The notes: a model not told the origin generated them from the letters alone. A DNA stretch of 64,000 nt from Chitinimonas sp036961565 (GCF_036961565.1 NZ_JBAMDD010000020.1:3281-67280), one strand, 5' to 3'. Positions 34,205 through 43,358 are shown, counted from the first letter of the stretch. Translations and numbers: made by a program.

Positions 34205-35779
34205 ATGGAGAAGTCCTGTTTCAAGATGTCCCGACTCAGCCGCGCTGTCAGCCTGGGTCTTGCTACTGCTGTCGTCGGTATGGCCAGCGCCTCGGCTGCC
34301 GAGAATGTCCGCGTTATCGTGGCCTACAAGTCGGGCGTGAATGCCGCACTGCAAGCCGAGACCGCCGTGCTGGCAGCACGGGGTCAGGTTAAGCTGAAGA
34401 TTGCCGGCACCCGTGCCATGGCAGTTGAAGTCCCTGTCAACGCAGTCGCCGCGCTGCGCAACAACCCCAATGTGGAATATGTCGAAGAAGACCTGCGCCG
34501 TCACACGATGGCGCTGTCCTCCCCATCGACTGGCAACCCCTACCTGAGCGGCCAGAAGGTGCCTTACGGCATCAAGCAGGTGCAGGCCGACCTGTTGGCC
34601 GGTGGGGACTCGCTGACCAGCAACCGCAAGGTCTGCATCATCGATTCTGGCTATAACCGCGACCACGAAGACCTGACTGGCAACACCGTGGCGGGCGAGT
34701 TCGACAACAATACCCGCTGGTGGTACACCGATGAGAACGGCCACGGCACGCATGTCGCCGGTACCATCGCCGCCGTCAACAACAGCGGCAAGGGTGTGGT
34801 GGGTGTGAATCCCAACAAGCGCCTGCGCCTGCATATCGTCAAGGTATTTGACGCCGATGGCTGGGCTTACTCCTCCACCCTGATTACGGCCGCCAACAAG
34901 TGCAAGACCATGGGCGCCAACGTGATCTCCATGTCGCTGGGCGGCGCTGGCCGTAGCCTCTCCGAAGAACGGGCTTTCGATAAGCTCCATGTTGGCGGCA
35001 TCCTGCTGGTGGCCGCTGCCGGTAACGATGGCGACACCTCGCTGTCCTATCCGGCCTCCTACCCCAGCGTGATGTCGGTGGCGGCGGTGGACGAGAACAA
35101 GGCCTGGGCTCCCTTCTCGCAGTACAACAAGCAGGTTTCCATTGCCGGCCCTGGCGTTGATGTGCTGTCTACGGTGCCTATGGGCACCGGTAGCGAGTCG
35201 GTGCTGTCGGTGGCCGATACGGCCTATGCGGCGAATGAGATGACAGGTACACCCAAGATCACCGCTACGGCGGCACTGGCCGATTTTGGCCTGGGCGACA
35301 AGGTGGATGCGGCTGTTGCAGGCAAGATCTGCCTGATCGCCCGCGGCAGCGTGAGCTTTGCGGTAAAGGTGGGTAACTGCCAGACCAGCGGCGGCCTGGG
35401 TGCCATTGTGTACAACAACGCGCCGGGTAGCTTCAACGGCACCCTGGGTGGGGCGGTCACCACCATTCCTTCGGTATCGACCACCGATGTGGATGGTGCA
35501 GCACTGAAGGCGAAACTGGGTCTAAACACGACCGTGGGCGTGGCAGTCACCAACTATGGCACTATGAGCGGTACCTCCATGGCAACACCGCATGTGGCGG
35601 CCGTGGCGGCTTTGGTGTGGAGCTACTTCCCCCACTGTACCGCTGCCAAGGTGCGTAGCTCGCTCGAGCGTAGTGCATTGGACCTGGGCACGGCAGGCCG
35701 TGATGACAAGTATGGCCATGGCTTGGTGCAAGCCAAGGCAGCTTACGATCGCATCAACAACAAGGGCTGCGGTAACTAA
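34205..35779 (+). CDS. Secreted subtilisin-like serine protease (S8) with PA insert
   Basis: A 524-residue exported protease. After the signal peptide (ASASA-A) an I9-type propeptide (VRVIVAYKSG...VEYVEED) precedes the catalytic domain. Catalytic Asp is in VCIIDSGYN, His in NGHGTHVAGT, the oxyanion Asn in AAAGNDGD, and Ser in MSGTSMATPHVAA. A protease-associated (PA) domain is inserted between the Asn and Ser regions (about 335-430, IARGSVSFAVKVGNCQ...AIVYNN). The start ATG 34205 has GGGGAG nine bases upstream. It probably degrades extracellular protein for nutrition. Single gene, ended by a strong terminator. Confidence 0.92.
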   Translation: MEKSCFKMSRLSRAVSLGLATAVVGMASASAAENVRVIVAYKSGVNAALQAETAVLAARGQVKLKIAGTRAMAVEVPVNAVAALRNNPNVEYVEEDLRRHTMALSSPSTGNPYLSGQKVPYGIKQVQADLLAGGDSLTSNRKVCIIDSGYNRDHEDLTGNTVAGEFDNNTRWWYTDENGHGTHVAGTIAAVNNSGKGVVGVNPNKRLRLHIVKVFDADGWAYSSTLITAANKCKTMGANVISMSLGGAGRSLSEERAFDKLHVGGILLVAAAGNDGDTSLSYPASYPSVMSVAAVDENKAWAPFSQYNKQVSIAGPGVDVLSTVPMGTGSESVLSVADTAYAANEMTGTPKITATAALADFGLGDKVDAAVAGKICLIARGSVSFAVKVGNCQTSGGLGAIVYNNAPGSFNGTLGGAVTTIPSVSTTDVDGAALKAKLGLNTTVGVAVTNYGTMSGTSMATPHVAAVAALVWSYFPHCTAAKVRSSLERSALDLGTAGRDDKYGHGLVQAKAAYDRINNKGCGN

Positions 35780-35817
35780 ACCCTGGGTGGCTACCCAGGC
35801 AACTGGGACCGTGGAAA

Positions 35818-35844
35818 CGGGCAGCTTAGGCTGCCCGTTTTTTT
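35818..35844 (+). terminator. Rho-independent terminator of the S8 protease gene
   Basis: CGGGCAGC / GCTGCCCG stem with TTAG loop and seven T. A second, weaker hairpin (CCTGGGT / ACCCAGG) lies between it and the stop codon. Confidence 0.9.
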
Positions 35845-35892
35845 GCTCTCGCTATGAACCCAAGTCATGGTTGGGGAGGGCTGTGCAGGTGC

Positions 35893-36951
35893 CTATCGCC
35901 TGTCGCTACGTGAAAAGCGGATGGGCATGGCGGGTTGCCTGATGGGGCCGGCTTCGGTCTCCACGGTCACGGTCCAGCCTCGGGCCTGGGCCAGTTCGCT
36001 GGCCAGGGCTTCGGGCAGGGTCAGCACGGGTTCCACGCAGGCGTCTACCGCAGCAAACACGGCACGCCAGTGGGCAAAGTCCTGTGCCGCAATATGCTGT
36101 GCCAAAGCCTGCTTGGCGGCCACGGGCGCCTGGCGGAATCGCACCAGCAAGTCCGGCTCTCCCAGCGCCTGGCACAAGGCTTCCAGAAAGACGGGTTCCA
36201 GGCTGCCCACCGCCAGCCAGCGGCCATCGCGGCAACGGTAGTAGTCGTAGTGGCTGCCACCGTTCAGCAGCCCAGCCTCGGCCGGCGTGTCCTCGCCCGC
36301 CCCCAACTGGCCGGCAGCGGCTAGGGCGTTGAGATGAAACGCGCAGTCGGTCATGGCGATATCGACATGCTGGCCCTGGCCATCGTGTTCACGCTGGTGC
36401 AAGGCTGCCAGGATGCCGATCACGGCATGCAATGAGCCGCCGGCGACGTCGGCCACCTGTATGCCCAGCGGCGGGGGGCCATCGGCTTGGCGGCCTGAGC
36501 CTGCGGCAATGCCCGCCAGGGCAAGGTAGTTGATATCGTGGCCCGCCCGGTCACGTAGTGGGCCAGTCTGGCCATAACCGGTAATGGAGCAGTACACCAG
36601 CCTGGGGTTCACGGTGGCCAGTGCCTCATAGCCCAGCCCCAGGCGGCTCATGACACCGGGGCGGAACTGCTCGACCAAGACATCGGCGGTAGCGACCAGC
36701 GCCAGCACCTGAGCCAGCGCGGCGGGTGATTTCAGATCCAGGCTCAGGCTCTGCTTGTGCCGATTGAGGTAGGCATGGGCGGTGGACACACCATGCACAA
36801 AGGGCGGTGTATGCCTGACCAGATCGGGTCGGCTGGGGGATTCGATACGGGTGATCTGGGCGCCCAGGTCGGCCAGCATGCGGGTGGCAAAGGGGCCGGG
36901 CAGCAGCGGCGAAAAATCCAGCACGGTCAGGCCGGCGAGGGGTAAGGCCAT
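35893..36951 (-). CDS. CaiB/BaiF-type CoA transferase, AMACR-like
   Basis: A 352-residue protein with LTVLDFSPLLPGPFATRMLADLGAQITRIE at the N-terminus. The motif AGHDINYLALAGI carries the His-Asp pair typical of alpha-methylacyl-CoA racemase. It probably epimerises 2-methyl-branched acyl-CoAs or is a related transferase. ATG 36951 was chosen (GGGAG nine bases upstream; conserved start MALPLAGLTVLD), with the reading frame open up to 37017. Convergent with the protease gene; no operon partner. Confidence 0.83.
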   Translation of the reverse strand: MALPLAGLTVLDFSPLLPGPFATRMLADLGAQITRIESPSRPDLVRHTPPFVHGVSTAHAYLNRHKQSLSLDLKSPAALAQVLALVATADVLVEQFRPGVMSRLGLGYEALATVNPRLVYCSITGYGQTGPLRDRAGHDINYLALAGIAAGSGRQADGPPPLGIQVADVAGGSLHAVIGILAALHQREHDGQGQHVDIAMTDCAFHLNALAAAGQLGAGEDTPAEAGLLNGGSHYDYYRCRDGRWLAVGSLEPVFLEALCQALGEPDLLVRFRQAPVAAKQALAQHIAAQDFAHWRAVFAAVDACVEPVLTLPEALASELAQARGWTVTVETEAGPIRQPAMPIRFSRSDRR

Positions 36952-37131
36952 ATGGTATGTCTCCCTAATTGTTGCTGTGGAGCATAGCAAGTGCTTGGTG
37001 GAAACGCTTGTTTGCATGCCGGCCAGGGCTGGGCGCAGCTAGCACAGGGCCGTCTGCATCGTGGTGCGGTCTGCTGCGCCCGGCAGGGCGGTACCCCTGC
37101 GCCAGATGCTTCTGGCGGCGCTGAGCGGTGC

Positions 37132-37779
37132 TTACTGCCTGGCGCTGCGGGCTGGATCAGCTTCCGCCATCCAGTCGGCCAGGGTGGCGTCGCCGGCCTT
37201 GCCGGTGGCGCGCAGGCCCTGCAGGGTGCCAGCAAAATCAGCCGGCGATCGGTTCTGGCTGAGCTTGAACTTGCCCTCCAGGCTGTCAAGCACGATGTCT
37301 ATACCCACGATGGCCTTGTGCATCTGTGCCAGGAAGTCGGCCTTTACATCGCTGACCTGCCAGGGCTTGGCTTGGCTGGCCTCGAATTGATCGGTCAGGC
37401 GGGTCAGCAGGGCGGTGAGACGGGCGGGATCGCGATAGGTCCGAATACGCCCGCGTGCCTGCACCACGGCAAAGTTCCAGGTAGGTACGGCTTTGCCATG
37501 CTGCTGCTTGCTGGGATACCAGTTGGGCGAGATATAGGCGTCAGGGCCATGGAACAATACGGTGGCCGGGAGTCCATCCAGTTGCGCCAGCGGGTTGCCG
37601 CTGGCGACATGGCCCAGCAAGGTACCGTGCTCGCCTGCTGCGGCGTCCAGCAACATGGGCAGCAGGTTGATTTCCAGACCGGATTCCAGGTTGACGACCA
37701 CGGTGGCCAGCGGGTAGCTGGCGATCAACGACTGCAACGGTTCGGCCCGTGTTTCGCGGAAGTGGTTGGGTTGGTACAT
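37132..37779 (-). CDS. FMN-binding negative transcriptional regulator family protein (PaiB-like)
   Basis: A 215-residue flavin-binding split-barrel protein beginning MYQPNHFRE, the usual PaiB start. Family stretches include LIASYPLATVV, LLGHVASGNPL, ATVLFHGPDAYISPNWY, VPTWNFAVVQARG and FKLSQNRSPAD. It binds FMN/heme-type cofactors and was named from Bacillus PaiB; a DNA-binding role is not established in general. Third gene of a minus-strand operon after GNAT and PNPOx-family genes, 25 bp after the latter. Confidence 0.85.
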   Translation of the reverse strand: MYQPNHFRETRAEPLQSLIASYPLATVVVNLESGLEINLLPMLLDAAAGEHGTLLGHVASGNPLAQLDGLPATVLFHGPDAYISPNWYPSKQQHGKAVPTWNFAVVQARGRIRTYRDPARLTALLTRLTDQFEASQAKPWQVSDVKADFLAQMHKAIVGIDIVLDSLEGKFKLSQNRSPADFAGTLQGLRATGKAGDATLADWMAEADPARSARQ

Positions 37780-37804
37780 GGTGGGCTTCCCTGCAAAGTT
37801 GGTA

Positions 37805-38419
37805 TCAGGCCAGTGCGGTACTGGCATGGTGGGGGATGGGTTCGCCCAAACGGGTCTCGAGCGGCCACACGCCAGCCCAGACCGGCAGCGACAGATCCGC
37901 TTCATCGTCTTCGGGCGGCCCTTGCCGTATCTTGGCGACGGCCTCGATGATGGGCAGTGCCAGCACGGTGGTGGCGGCCAGTTCGTTGGCGTCGGGCATG
38001 CGTACCTGGGCTCGGCGGCCGGGCTCCAGCTTGTCCATGAAGGCATCCAGCGAAGCGCTACGCTCTGCTGCCGGCAGGGGCGCAAACCGACCATACACCA
38101 TGGCGGAGCGATAGTTCATGGAATGGTGGAATGCCGAGCGCGCCAGCACCAGGCCGTCCAGGTGGGTGATGCAGACGCAGGCAGGGATGCCGGTGGCCAG
38201 CGCCCTTAACAGGCGGCTGCCATTGCTGCCGTGGATATGGATGGCCTCGTCCACCCGCCAGTGTGCGGTGGGAATGCAGTGCGACTGGCCATCCAGGCTG
38301 AAGGCGATGTGGCAGATCCAGGCATGGTCCACGATGGCATGCACAGTGGCTTGGTCATAGCTGGCCCTTTGGGCAATGCGGCGTACGCGGGTCAGGTCGG
38401 TTGGCGTGTAATGGCTCAT
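37805..38419 (-). CDS. Pyridoxamine 5'-phosphate oxidase family protein
   Basis: A 204-residue split-barrel flavoprotein. The stretches RASYDQATVHAIVDHAW, HCIPTAHWRVDEAIHIHGS and ARSAFHHSMNYRSAMVYGR are typical of the nitroimidazole/PNPOx-like subgroup often paired with MocR regulators. The start at 38419 (MSHYTPTDLTRVRR) is 29 bp after the GNAT stop. Likely role: flavin-dependent oxidoreductase; the substrate is unknown. Confidence 0.82.
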   Translation of the reverse strand: MSHYTPTDLTRVRRIAQRASYDQATVHAIVDHAWICHIAFSLDGQSHCIPTAHWRVDEAIHIHGSNGSRLLRALATGIPACVCITHLDGLVLARSAFHHSMNYRSAMVYGRFAPLPAAERSASLDAFMDKLEPGRRAQVRMPDANELAATTVLALPIIEAVAKIRQGPPEDDEADLSLPVWAGVWPLETRLGEPIPHHASTALA

Positions 38420-38448
38420 GGCTAGTTCCGTGTCGGCGCGTATCGGTT

Positions 38449-38844
38449 TCAGTGGGCGGGGCGGGGGATATAGAAGGCATGGCTGGCCTGTTGAAATCCC
38501 AGCCTGGGGTAGTAATCCATGGCCGTTGGTGCTGACAGCAGCACCAATTGGCACTCGCTGCCTATCTCTGCCTGCACGGCGGCCACCAGCGCACGCCCCA
38601 GGCCCTGGTGCTGCAGGCTGGCATCCACGGCCAGATCGGACAGATAGCAAACCCAGCCGTAGTCGCAGAAACAGCGTGCTGCACCGATCAGCTGCTCACC
38701 CTCCCAGGCGGTGACCAGTAGATTGGCATGCTCCAGCATGCGCGCCAGGCGGGCCTGATCGTCGATGGGGCGTGCCAGGCCAGCGCGGCGATAGAGATCA
38801 GACAGTTGGTCTGGCCGTACAGGCTGGTTAAGGGCAATGCGCAT
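38449..38844 (-). CDS. GNAT-family N-acetyltransferase
   Basis: A 131-residue acetyltransferase with the acetyl-CoA loop VDASLQHQGLGRALVAAV and the downstream LVLLSAPTAMDYYPRLGFQ. First gene of the operon with the PNPOx-like and PaiB-like genes. It is divergent from the MocR regulator, with an 88-bp shared promoter region. Confidence 0.85.
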   Translation of the reverse strand: MRIALNQPVRPDQLSDLYRRAGLARPIDDQARLARMLEHANLLVTAWEGEQLIGAARCFCDYGWVCYLSDLAVDASLQHQGLGRALVAAVQAEIGSECQLVLLSAPTAMDYYPRLGFQQASHAFYIPRPAH

Positions 38845-38902
38845 GGAGTTTCCTTGCTGGCTTTTGGGGTGTTGACGGGATAGCAGCCAAGCGTAAAGCT
38901 AT

Positions 38903-38950
38903 ATTGGTTCCTTTAAAGGTGCCGATTGATCGATGTTGAATGGAACCAAT
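38903..38950. promoter_or_regulatory. Inverted repeat in the MocR/GNAT divergent promoter
   Basis: ATTGGTTCC at 38903-38911 and GGAACCAAT at 38942-38950 are perfect inverted 9-mers, 30 bp apart, spanning the MocR start codon. A smaller palindrome CCTTTAAAGG (38910-38919) lies between. This is a natural place for MocR autoregulation and control of the divergent operon. Confidence 0.55.
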
Positions 38951-40432
38951 TTGCCGGCCTTGCTGGACTACCTGGCGGCCAGGCTGGATCGCCAGGGGGC
39001 GGAGCCGCTCCATCGCCAGCTCTACCGTGCCTTAAGGCAGGCAATACAGCAGGGGCTACTGCCGGGCGATACCGCTTTGCCGGCCAGCCGTGTACTGGCC
39101 CAGGCATTGGCGGTGGCACGCAATACGGTGCTGCACGCCTACGAGCAGCTTTGCGCCGAAGGTTTTTGCCAAGCCAGGGCGGGCGCAGGCACGTTCGTGG
39201 CAGCACAGCTGCCCGAGCCCGCGGCTTGGCCGGCCCGCCAGACAGCGATAGGCGAGGCACTGCCGCTATCGCGGCGGGCTGCAGCCTGGTTGGACGTGAT
39301 GGGCGAGCGGGTGGAGTCGGCTGCGGCTGCATTTGCACCGGGGCGGCCTGACCTGGCGGCTTTTCCCTGGCCTGTCTGGTGGCGTTTGCTGCAGGCACAG
39401 CAACGCGGGGCCCAGGCGGATGATTTTGACTACCGCGAGCAGGGTGGCCACCCTGCGCTCAAGCAGGCCTTGGCGGGCTATCTGCAGTTATCTCGCGGTG
39501 TGGTGTGCGGGCCGGCGCAGGTGCTGGTCTGCAGCGGCATGCAGCAGGCGCTGGACTTGCTGGGACGCGCGCTGGCGGACACGGGTGATACCGTCTGGAT
39601 GGAGGAGCCCGGTTATCGGGGAGCGCGCATGGCCTGGTTGGCCACTGGCCTTTCGGTTTGCCCTGTACCAGTGGATGAGGAGGGCCTGGACTGGCAGGGG
39701 CGGGCGCTACCGGCGCCGCGGCTGGTCTATGTGACTCCGTCGCACCAGTATCCGCTGGGCAGTGTCATGAGCCTGGCGCGCCGGCAGGCCTTGCTGGCCG
39801 AAGCCGCACGGCAGGGGGCTTGGGTGGTGGAGGACGATTACGATGGCGAGTTCCGCCATGCTGGCCGGCCCCTGGCGGCCATGCAGGGGCTGGATAGCAG
39901 CGGCAGGGTGATTTACCTGGGCACTTTCAGCAAGGTCATGTTTCCCGCCTTGCGGCTGGCTTACCTGGTGGTGCCGGCGGCGCTGGCAGCGCCATTGCGG
40001 CAACTGCAGGCGCGCCTGTATCGCGAGGGAGACTATACGGCCCAGGCGGCCTTGGCCCGCTTTATCGAGGAGGGCCATTTTGGCAGCCATCTGCGCCGCA
40101 TGCGGGGTGTCTATGCCCGTCGCCAGGCAAAGCTGCGCAAGGTGTTGGAGGATGAGCTGGGAGATGCCTTGCCCCTGCTGGGGGGCGAGGCGGGCATGCA
40201 TGTGACGGCTCGGCTACCCACAGGCTGGGACGATGCCAAGGTCAGCACTATCCTAGCGCAGCAAGGCATCGCCGCGCCACCGCTGTCAGCCTACTGCGCG
40301 GGTGAGCCACCGTTCCCTGGCTTGGTGCTGGGCTATGCCGGGGTGGATGATGCCAGCCTGACGCTGGCAGCCGTCAGGCTGGCCCAGGCCCTGCATGGCA
40401 TGGGGATCAGATCCAGCCCAACACTCCGATAA
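38933..40432 (+). CDS. MocR-type (PdxR-like) GntR regulator with aminotransferase domain
   Basis: A 499-residue fusion: N-terminal GntR winged helix (about 15-85; LPASRVLAQALAVARNTVLHAYEQL) and a PLP-dependent type I aminotransferase-like domain. In the latter, the PLP-binding Lys is in YLGTFSKVMFPALRLAYLV and VVEDDYDGEFRH holds the pyridine-binding Asp. Such proteins use PLP as effector and often control vitamin B6 or amine genes. The divergent PNPOx-family gene fits that. Its last 26 bp overlap the convergent membrane protein gene. Confidence 0.92.
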   Translation: MLNGTNLPALLDYLAARLDRQGAEPLHRQLYRALRQAIQQGLLPGDTALPASRVLAQALAVARNTVLHAYEQLCAEGFCQARAGAGTFVAAQLPEPAAWPARQTAIGEALPLSRRAAAWLDVMGERVESAAAAFAPGRPDLAAFPWPVWWRLLQAQQRGAQADDFDYREQGGHPALKQALAGYLQLSRGVVCGPAQVLVCSGMQQALDLLGRALADTGDTVWMEEPGYRGARMAWLATGLSVCPVPVDEEGLDWQGRALPAPRLVYVTPSHQYPLGSVMSLARRQALLAEAARQGAWVVEDDYDGEFRHAGRPLAAMQGLDSSGRVIYLGTFSKVMFPALRLAYLVVPAALAAPLRQLQARLYREGDYTAQAALARFIEEGHFGSHLRRMRGVYARRQAKLRKVLEDELGDALPLLGGEAGMHVTARLPTGWDDAKVSTILAQQGIAAPPLSAYCAGEPPFPGLVLGYAGVDDASLTLAAVRLAQALHGMGIRSSPTLR

Positions 40433-41042
40433 ACAGAATCAGGGCGCACAGCACGATGGTGGCGAGACCGCCCACCACGGCCAACTGGTGTTTGCGGGAG
40501 GGCATGTCGTGCACCCAGTAAGCCACCAGGAAGAACGGTAGATAACCTATCAACCAGATCAGCCATGGCGCCTTGGTGTTCCAGCCGCGCCATTCCCAGG
40601 TCAGCGCGCCGATATGGTTGAGGCCATATTCGACCAGCACGCACAGCACTGAGCTCACCACAGCCAGCAACCAGCGGTTGTTGATGCCCAGCAGCTTGAG
40701 CGTGCGGTCGGCTGGCAGTGTGCGTACGGCATACAGACCCATGATGGCGAACATCAGGCAGATTTCGATGTTGAGCCCCACCAGGATCACGTAGGCCGAG
40801 CCGCCTGGGGTGGCCCAGGCAGGGGCATAGCCGGAGAAGTGCAATAGCAGGCCGTTCCAGATTTCATTGATCCAGTCCATCAGCCAGAAGGCGATACCGC
40901 CCAGCACCACGCTCCAGCGCTTCTCGGCTGCCTGCTCGCCATAGGCATGTATGACCAGCAGCAGAAGGGGAATGACGTACCACTGGAAGTGGCTGGGGTC
41001 GCGCAGCAGCGCCTGCGCCTGGGCTGCAGATGGGGCAATCAT
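40407..41042 (-). CDS. Conserved multi-pass membrane protein, function unknown
   Basis: A 211-residue protein with about six hydrophobic helices (for example WYVIPLLLLVIHAYG, VVLGGIAFWLMDWINEIWNG and VVGGLATIVLCALILFIGVLGWI) and no signature I recognise. It is convergent with the MocR gene (26-bp overlap) and divergent from an AraC-family regulator 93 bp away, which may control it. Confidence 0.7.
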   Translation of the reverse strand: MIAPSAAQAQALLRDPSHFQWYVIPLLLLVIHAYGEQAAEKRWSVVLGGIAFWLMDWINEIWNGLLLHFSGYAPAWATPGGSAYVILVGLNIEICLMFAIMGLYAVRTLPADRTLKLLGINNRWLLAVVSSVLCVLVEYGLNHIGALTWEWRGWNTKAPWLIWLIGYLPFFLVAYWVHDMPSRKHQLAVVGGLATIVLCALILFIGVLGWI

Positions 41043-41135
41043 TGCAAGGCTCCGTCTTGAAGTAGGGAGGCCATGCTAGGCCTTGGTGCGAGGTGGGGCT
41101 TGACTTGCCGGGCCAGCTTTTTGACACTTCAGGCC

Positions 41136-42164
41136 ATGATCAAGCTGGAAATCGAACGTGCGAATCCGCCACTGCCGGTAACTGGCAGTGTGCCTGGCAC
41201 TTATGTGCGGCTGCTGTTCGATTATCTGGCAGCGCTGGGGCAGGCTGTAGGCCGCGTGCTGGGTGAGGCAGCCTCGCCACCGGGGCCGGACGGCACGGTT
41301 ACCGCAGCCCACTGGCGCCAGCTGCTGACCCAGGCTGCACTGCATCTGGCCGACCCTGCCTTGGGCCTGCGCCTGGGGGCAACCATTACACCGGCTCACC
41401 TTGGGCCGCTAGGCTATGTGCTGCAGCTCTCGGGTTCATCTGCCACGGCGCTGGAGCGCTATCTTCGATACCAACGGCTGGTGCATGATGTCAGCCCCGT
41501 GCGGCACTATCCGGCAGGCGGTGCGGTGGTGCTGGAGTGGGGCGACGATGCCCGCGCCATCGGGCTGCTGGCCAACCAATGCGGGCTGGCGGCCCTGGTC
41601 CATTTCGCCCGCTGTATCACAGGGCAGCCATTGCGGCCCCTGATGGTGCATTTTGTGGAGGCCGCACCGGCCGATATGCGCCCCTATGTCGAGCTGTTCG
41701 GCTGCCCAGTGCTGTTTGGCCAGACGGCAGCCCGCGTCCACTTGCCGGCTGCTGTCCTGGCCCTGCCTTTACGCCAGCCCGATCCAGCCCTGGCGGCGAT
41801 GCTGGAGCAACAGGTGGCCGCGCTGTTCGCCGCCATGCCAGCCCGTGAGGCACTGCTGCAGTCGGTCCGCGGCTTTATCTCGCAGCACCTGGTGCAGGGC
41901 GAGCCTGCCCTGCAGGCCTGCGCCCAGGCGCTGAACCTGTCGGACCGTACCCTGCGTCGGCGTTTGCAAGCGCTGGGCTGGCACTACCGCGCACTGCTGG
42001 AGGATAGCCGCCGCTGCCTGGCAGAAAGCTATCTGCGCGACCGTCGCCTGGCCCTGCCCGAGGTGGCACTGCTGCTGGGCTACTCGGAACAGAGCGCCTT
42101 CAATCGGGCATTCCGACGCTGGACGGGGATGTCACCCAGGCGGTGGCGCTTGACCCATACCTGA
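41136..42164 (+). CDS. AraC-family transcriptional regulator (Arabinose_bd-like N-terminus)
   Basis: A 342-residue regulator. The first ~200 residues match the effector domain of the OruR/ArgR/VirF-like subgroup (ALGLRLGATITPAHLGPLGYVLQLS). The C-terminal AraC DNA-binding domain contains LNLSDRTLRRRLQALGWHYRALLEDSRR and VALLLGYSEQSAFNRAFRRWTGMSPRRWR. ATG 41136 fits the family start; ATG 41073 would add 21 residues. It is divergent from the membrane protein gene at 40407. Confidence 0.88.
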   Translation: MIKLEIERANPPLPVTGSVPGTYVRLLFDYLAALGQAVGRVLGEAASPPGPDGTVTAAHWRQLLTQAALHLADPALGLRLGATITPAHLGPLGYVLQLSGSSATALERYLRYQRLVHDVSPVRHYPAGGAVVLEWGDDARAIGLLANQCGLAALVHFARCITGQPLRPLMVHFVEAAPADMRPYVELFGCPVLFGQTAARVHLPAAVLALPLRQPDPALAAMLEQQVAALFAAMPAREALLQSVRGFISQHLVQGEPALQACAQALNLSDRTLRRRLQALGWHYRALLEDSRRCLAESYLRDRRLALPEVALLLGYSEQSAFNRAFRRWTGMSPRRWRLTHT

Positions 42165-42177
42165 CAGTCACGGGGGG

Positions 42178-42521
42178 CGAGGGCGGGGGGAGTGGGCTCA
42201 ATCAAGGGAAAGCCTTCTGGTTCAGGCTGCGTGGAAGCCCAGCGCCAGGGTTTCCCTGGCGCCTGCGCAGTCCGTGACACCCATCAATGCCCTGGGTACA
42301 GACGGGCGCTGAAGCCCATTCAAAATGATGATGAGCGCCAGCGAAGCTCCCTCCACGCACCGTGCAACGTGGACTTCCGTCGCGGCGGCGAGGGCGGGGG
42401 GAGTGGGCTCAATCAGGGGAGAGCCTATGGGTTCAGGTGGTGCGGAAGCATAGCGCCAGGGTTTCCCTGGCGCCTGCGCTGTCCGTGACACCCATCAATA
42501 CCCTGGGTACAGACAGGCTCT
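42178..42521. repeat. Pair of about 133-bp hairpin-bearing repeats, offset 211 bp
   Basis: Copies at about 42178-42310 and 42389-42521 share CGAGGGCGGGGGGAGTGGGC, an ATCARGGGA-type block, a 9-bp stem hairpin (GCGCCAGGG / CCCTGGCGC, loop TTT, at 42242-42262 and 42453-42473) and the trailing GTCCGTGACACCCATCAAT. The spacer holds another GAGCGCCAGCGAAG block like the one in the tandem repeats at 6.5 kb. This fills the 356-bp gap between the AraC-type gene and the binding-protein gene. No coding signal is seen. Confidence 0.85.
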
Positions 42522-43252
42522 CAAGGCCAGGCGGCCTCCAGCGACTTGTACTTGCCGTTCTTGCGTATCGCCTCCATGCCCTGGTTGAACTTTTCCACGA
42601 ACTTGGCGCTGTCCGGGTGCTTCTTGGAGAAGGCGATATACAGGCCTGGCTCGGCAGTCATGCCCACGGCCTTGAACTTGCCGGTGAATTCGGCCTTGTT
42701 CTTGCTGAAGATGGCATTGGCTACTTTCTCGTAGGCCACCATGTACTGCACCCGCTTGGCCAGCAGTTTGCGGAAACCCTGCTCATCCTGGTTGCTGACG
42801 CTGCGCTTGATCTTGGTGTTGCGATCAAAGTCGTCACCGTATTCATAGTTATTGGTGACCGCCACATCCTTGCCTTCCAGGCTCTTGGGCGTCAGCCCGC
42901 TCTCGCTGCTGTCGGCCGGGGCGTAGATATTGATGCGGGCATTGAACATGGGCTTGGCGTGCCACAGGTAGTCGTTTTCCAGCAGGCTGTTACGGGCGGC
43001 ATTGAAGCAGCCCACCAGCTTGCCTTCCTTGGCTTCGCTCATACAGCGTGCGTAGGGCACCACGGCGAACTTCACCTCCACCCCAGCCGCCTTGTAGGCT
43101 TCGCGCACCAAGTCGACAGCAAAGCCCTTGGCGTCATTGCCTACCTTGGAGCAGTACGGCGCCCAATCGTCTTCGGCACCTATGGTCACGGTTTCGGCCC
43201 AGGCAGCAGCGCTGCATGCCATGACGGCACTCAGGATAAACAGTTTCATCAT
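42521..43252 (-). CDS. Periplasmic solute-binding protein (PBP3/SBP_bac_3 type)
   Basis: A 243-residue exported protein with signal peptide MMKLFILSAVMACSAAAWA-E. The mature part begins VTIGAEDDWAPYCS and runs through GFAVDLVREAYKAAGVEVKFAVVPYARC and FNQGMEAIRKNGKYKSL, as in amino-acid-type binding proteins. No permease or ATPase genes are nearby, so it may serve an orphan transporter or a sensor. AAGGG precedes the start codon. Confidence 0.82.
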   Translation of the reverse strand: MMKLFILSAVMACSAAAWAETVTIGAEDDWAPYCSKVGNDAKGFAVDLVREAYKAAGVEVKFAVVPYARCMSEAKEGKLVGCFNAARNSLLENDYLWHAKPMFNARINIYAPADSSESGLTPKSLEGKDVAVTNNYEYGDDFDRNTKIKRSVSNQDEQGFRKLLAKRVQYMVAYEKVANAIFSKNKAEFTGKFKAVGMTAEPGLYIAFSKKHPDSAKFVEKFNQGMEAIRKNGKYKSLEAAWP

Positions 43253-43358
43253 TCGCCCTTTTCATAGTTGAGTAGGCTCGGCTAGCGGCAAAATACCGCT
43301 GTCGATGCTCTGTCTTCTACTAAAGGTCTTAGCTTATTGGTGCAGGAATTCCATACTC

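Noticed and set aside
42165..42520. Short reading frames in the repeat pair near 42 kb
   Set aside because: The two frames are nearly the same peptide because they read the same repeat; this reflects duplication of DNA, not of a gene.
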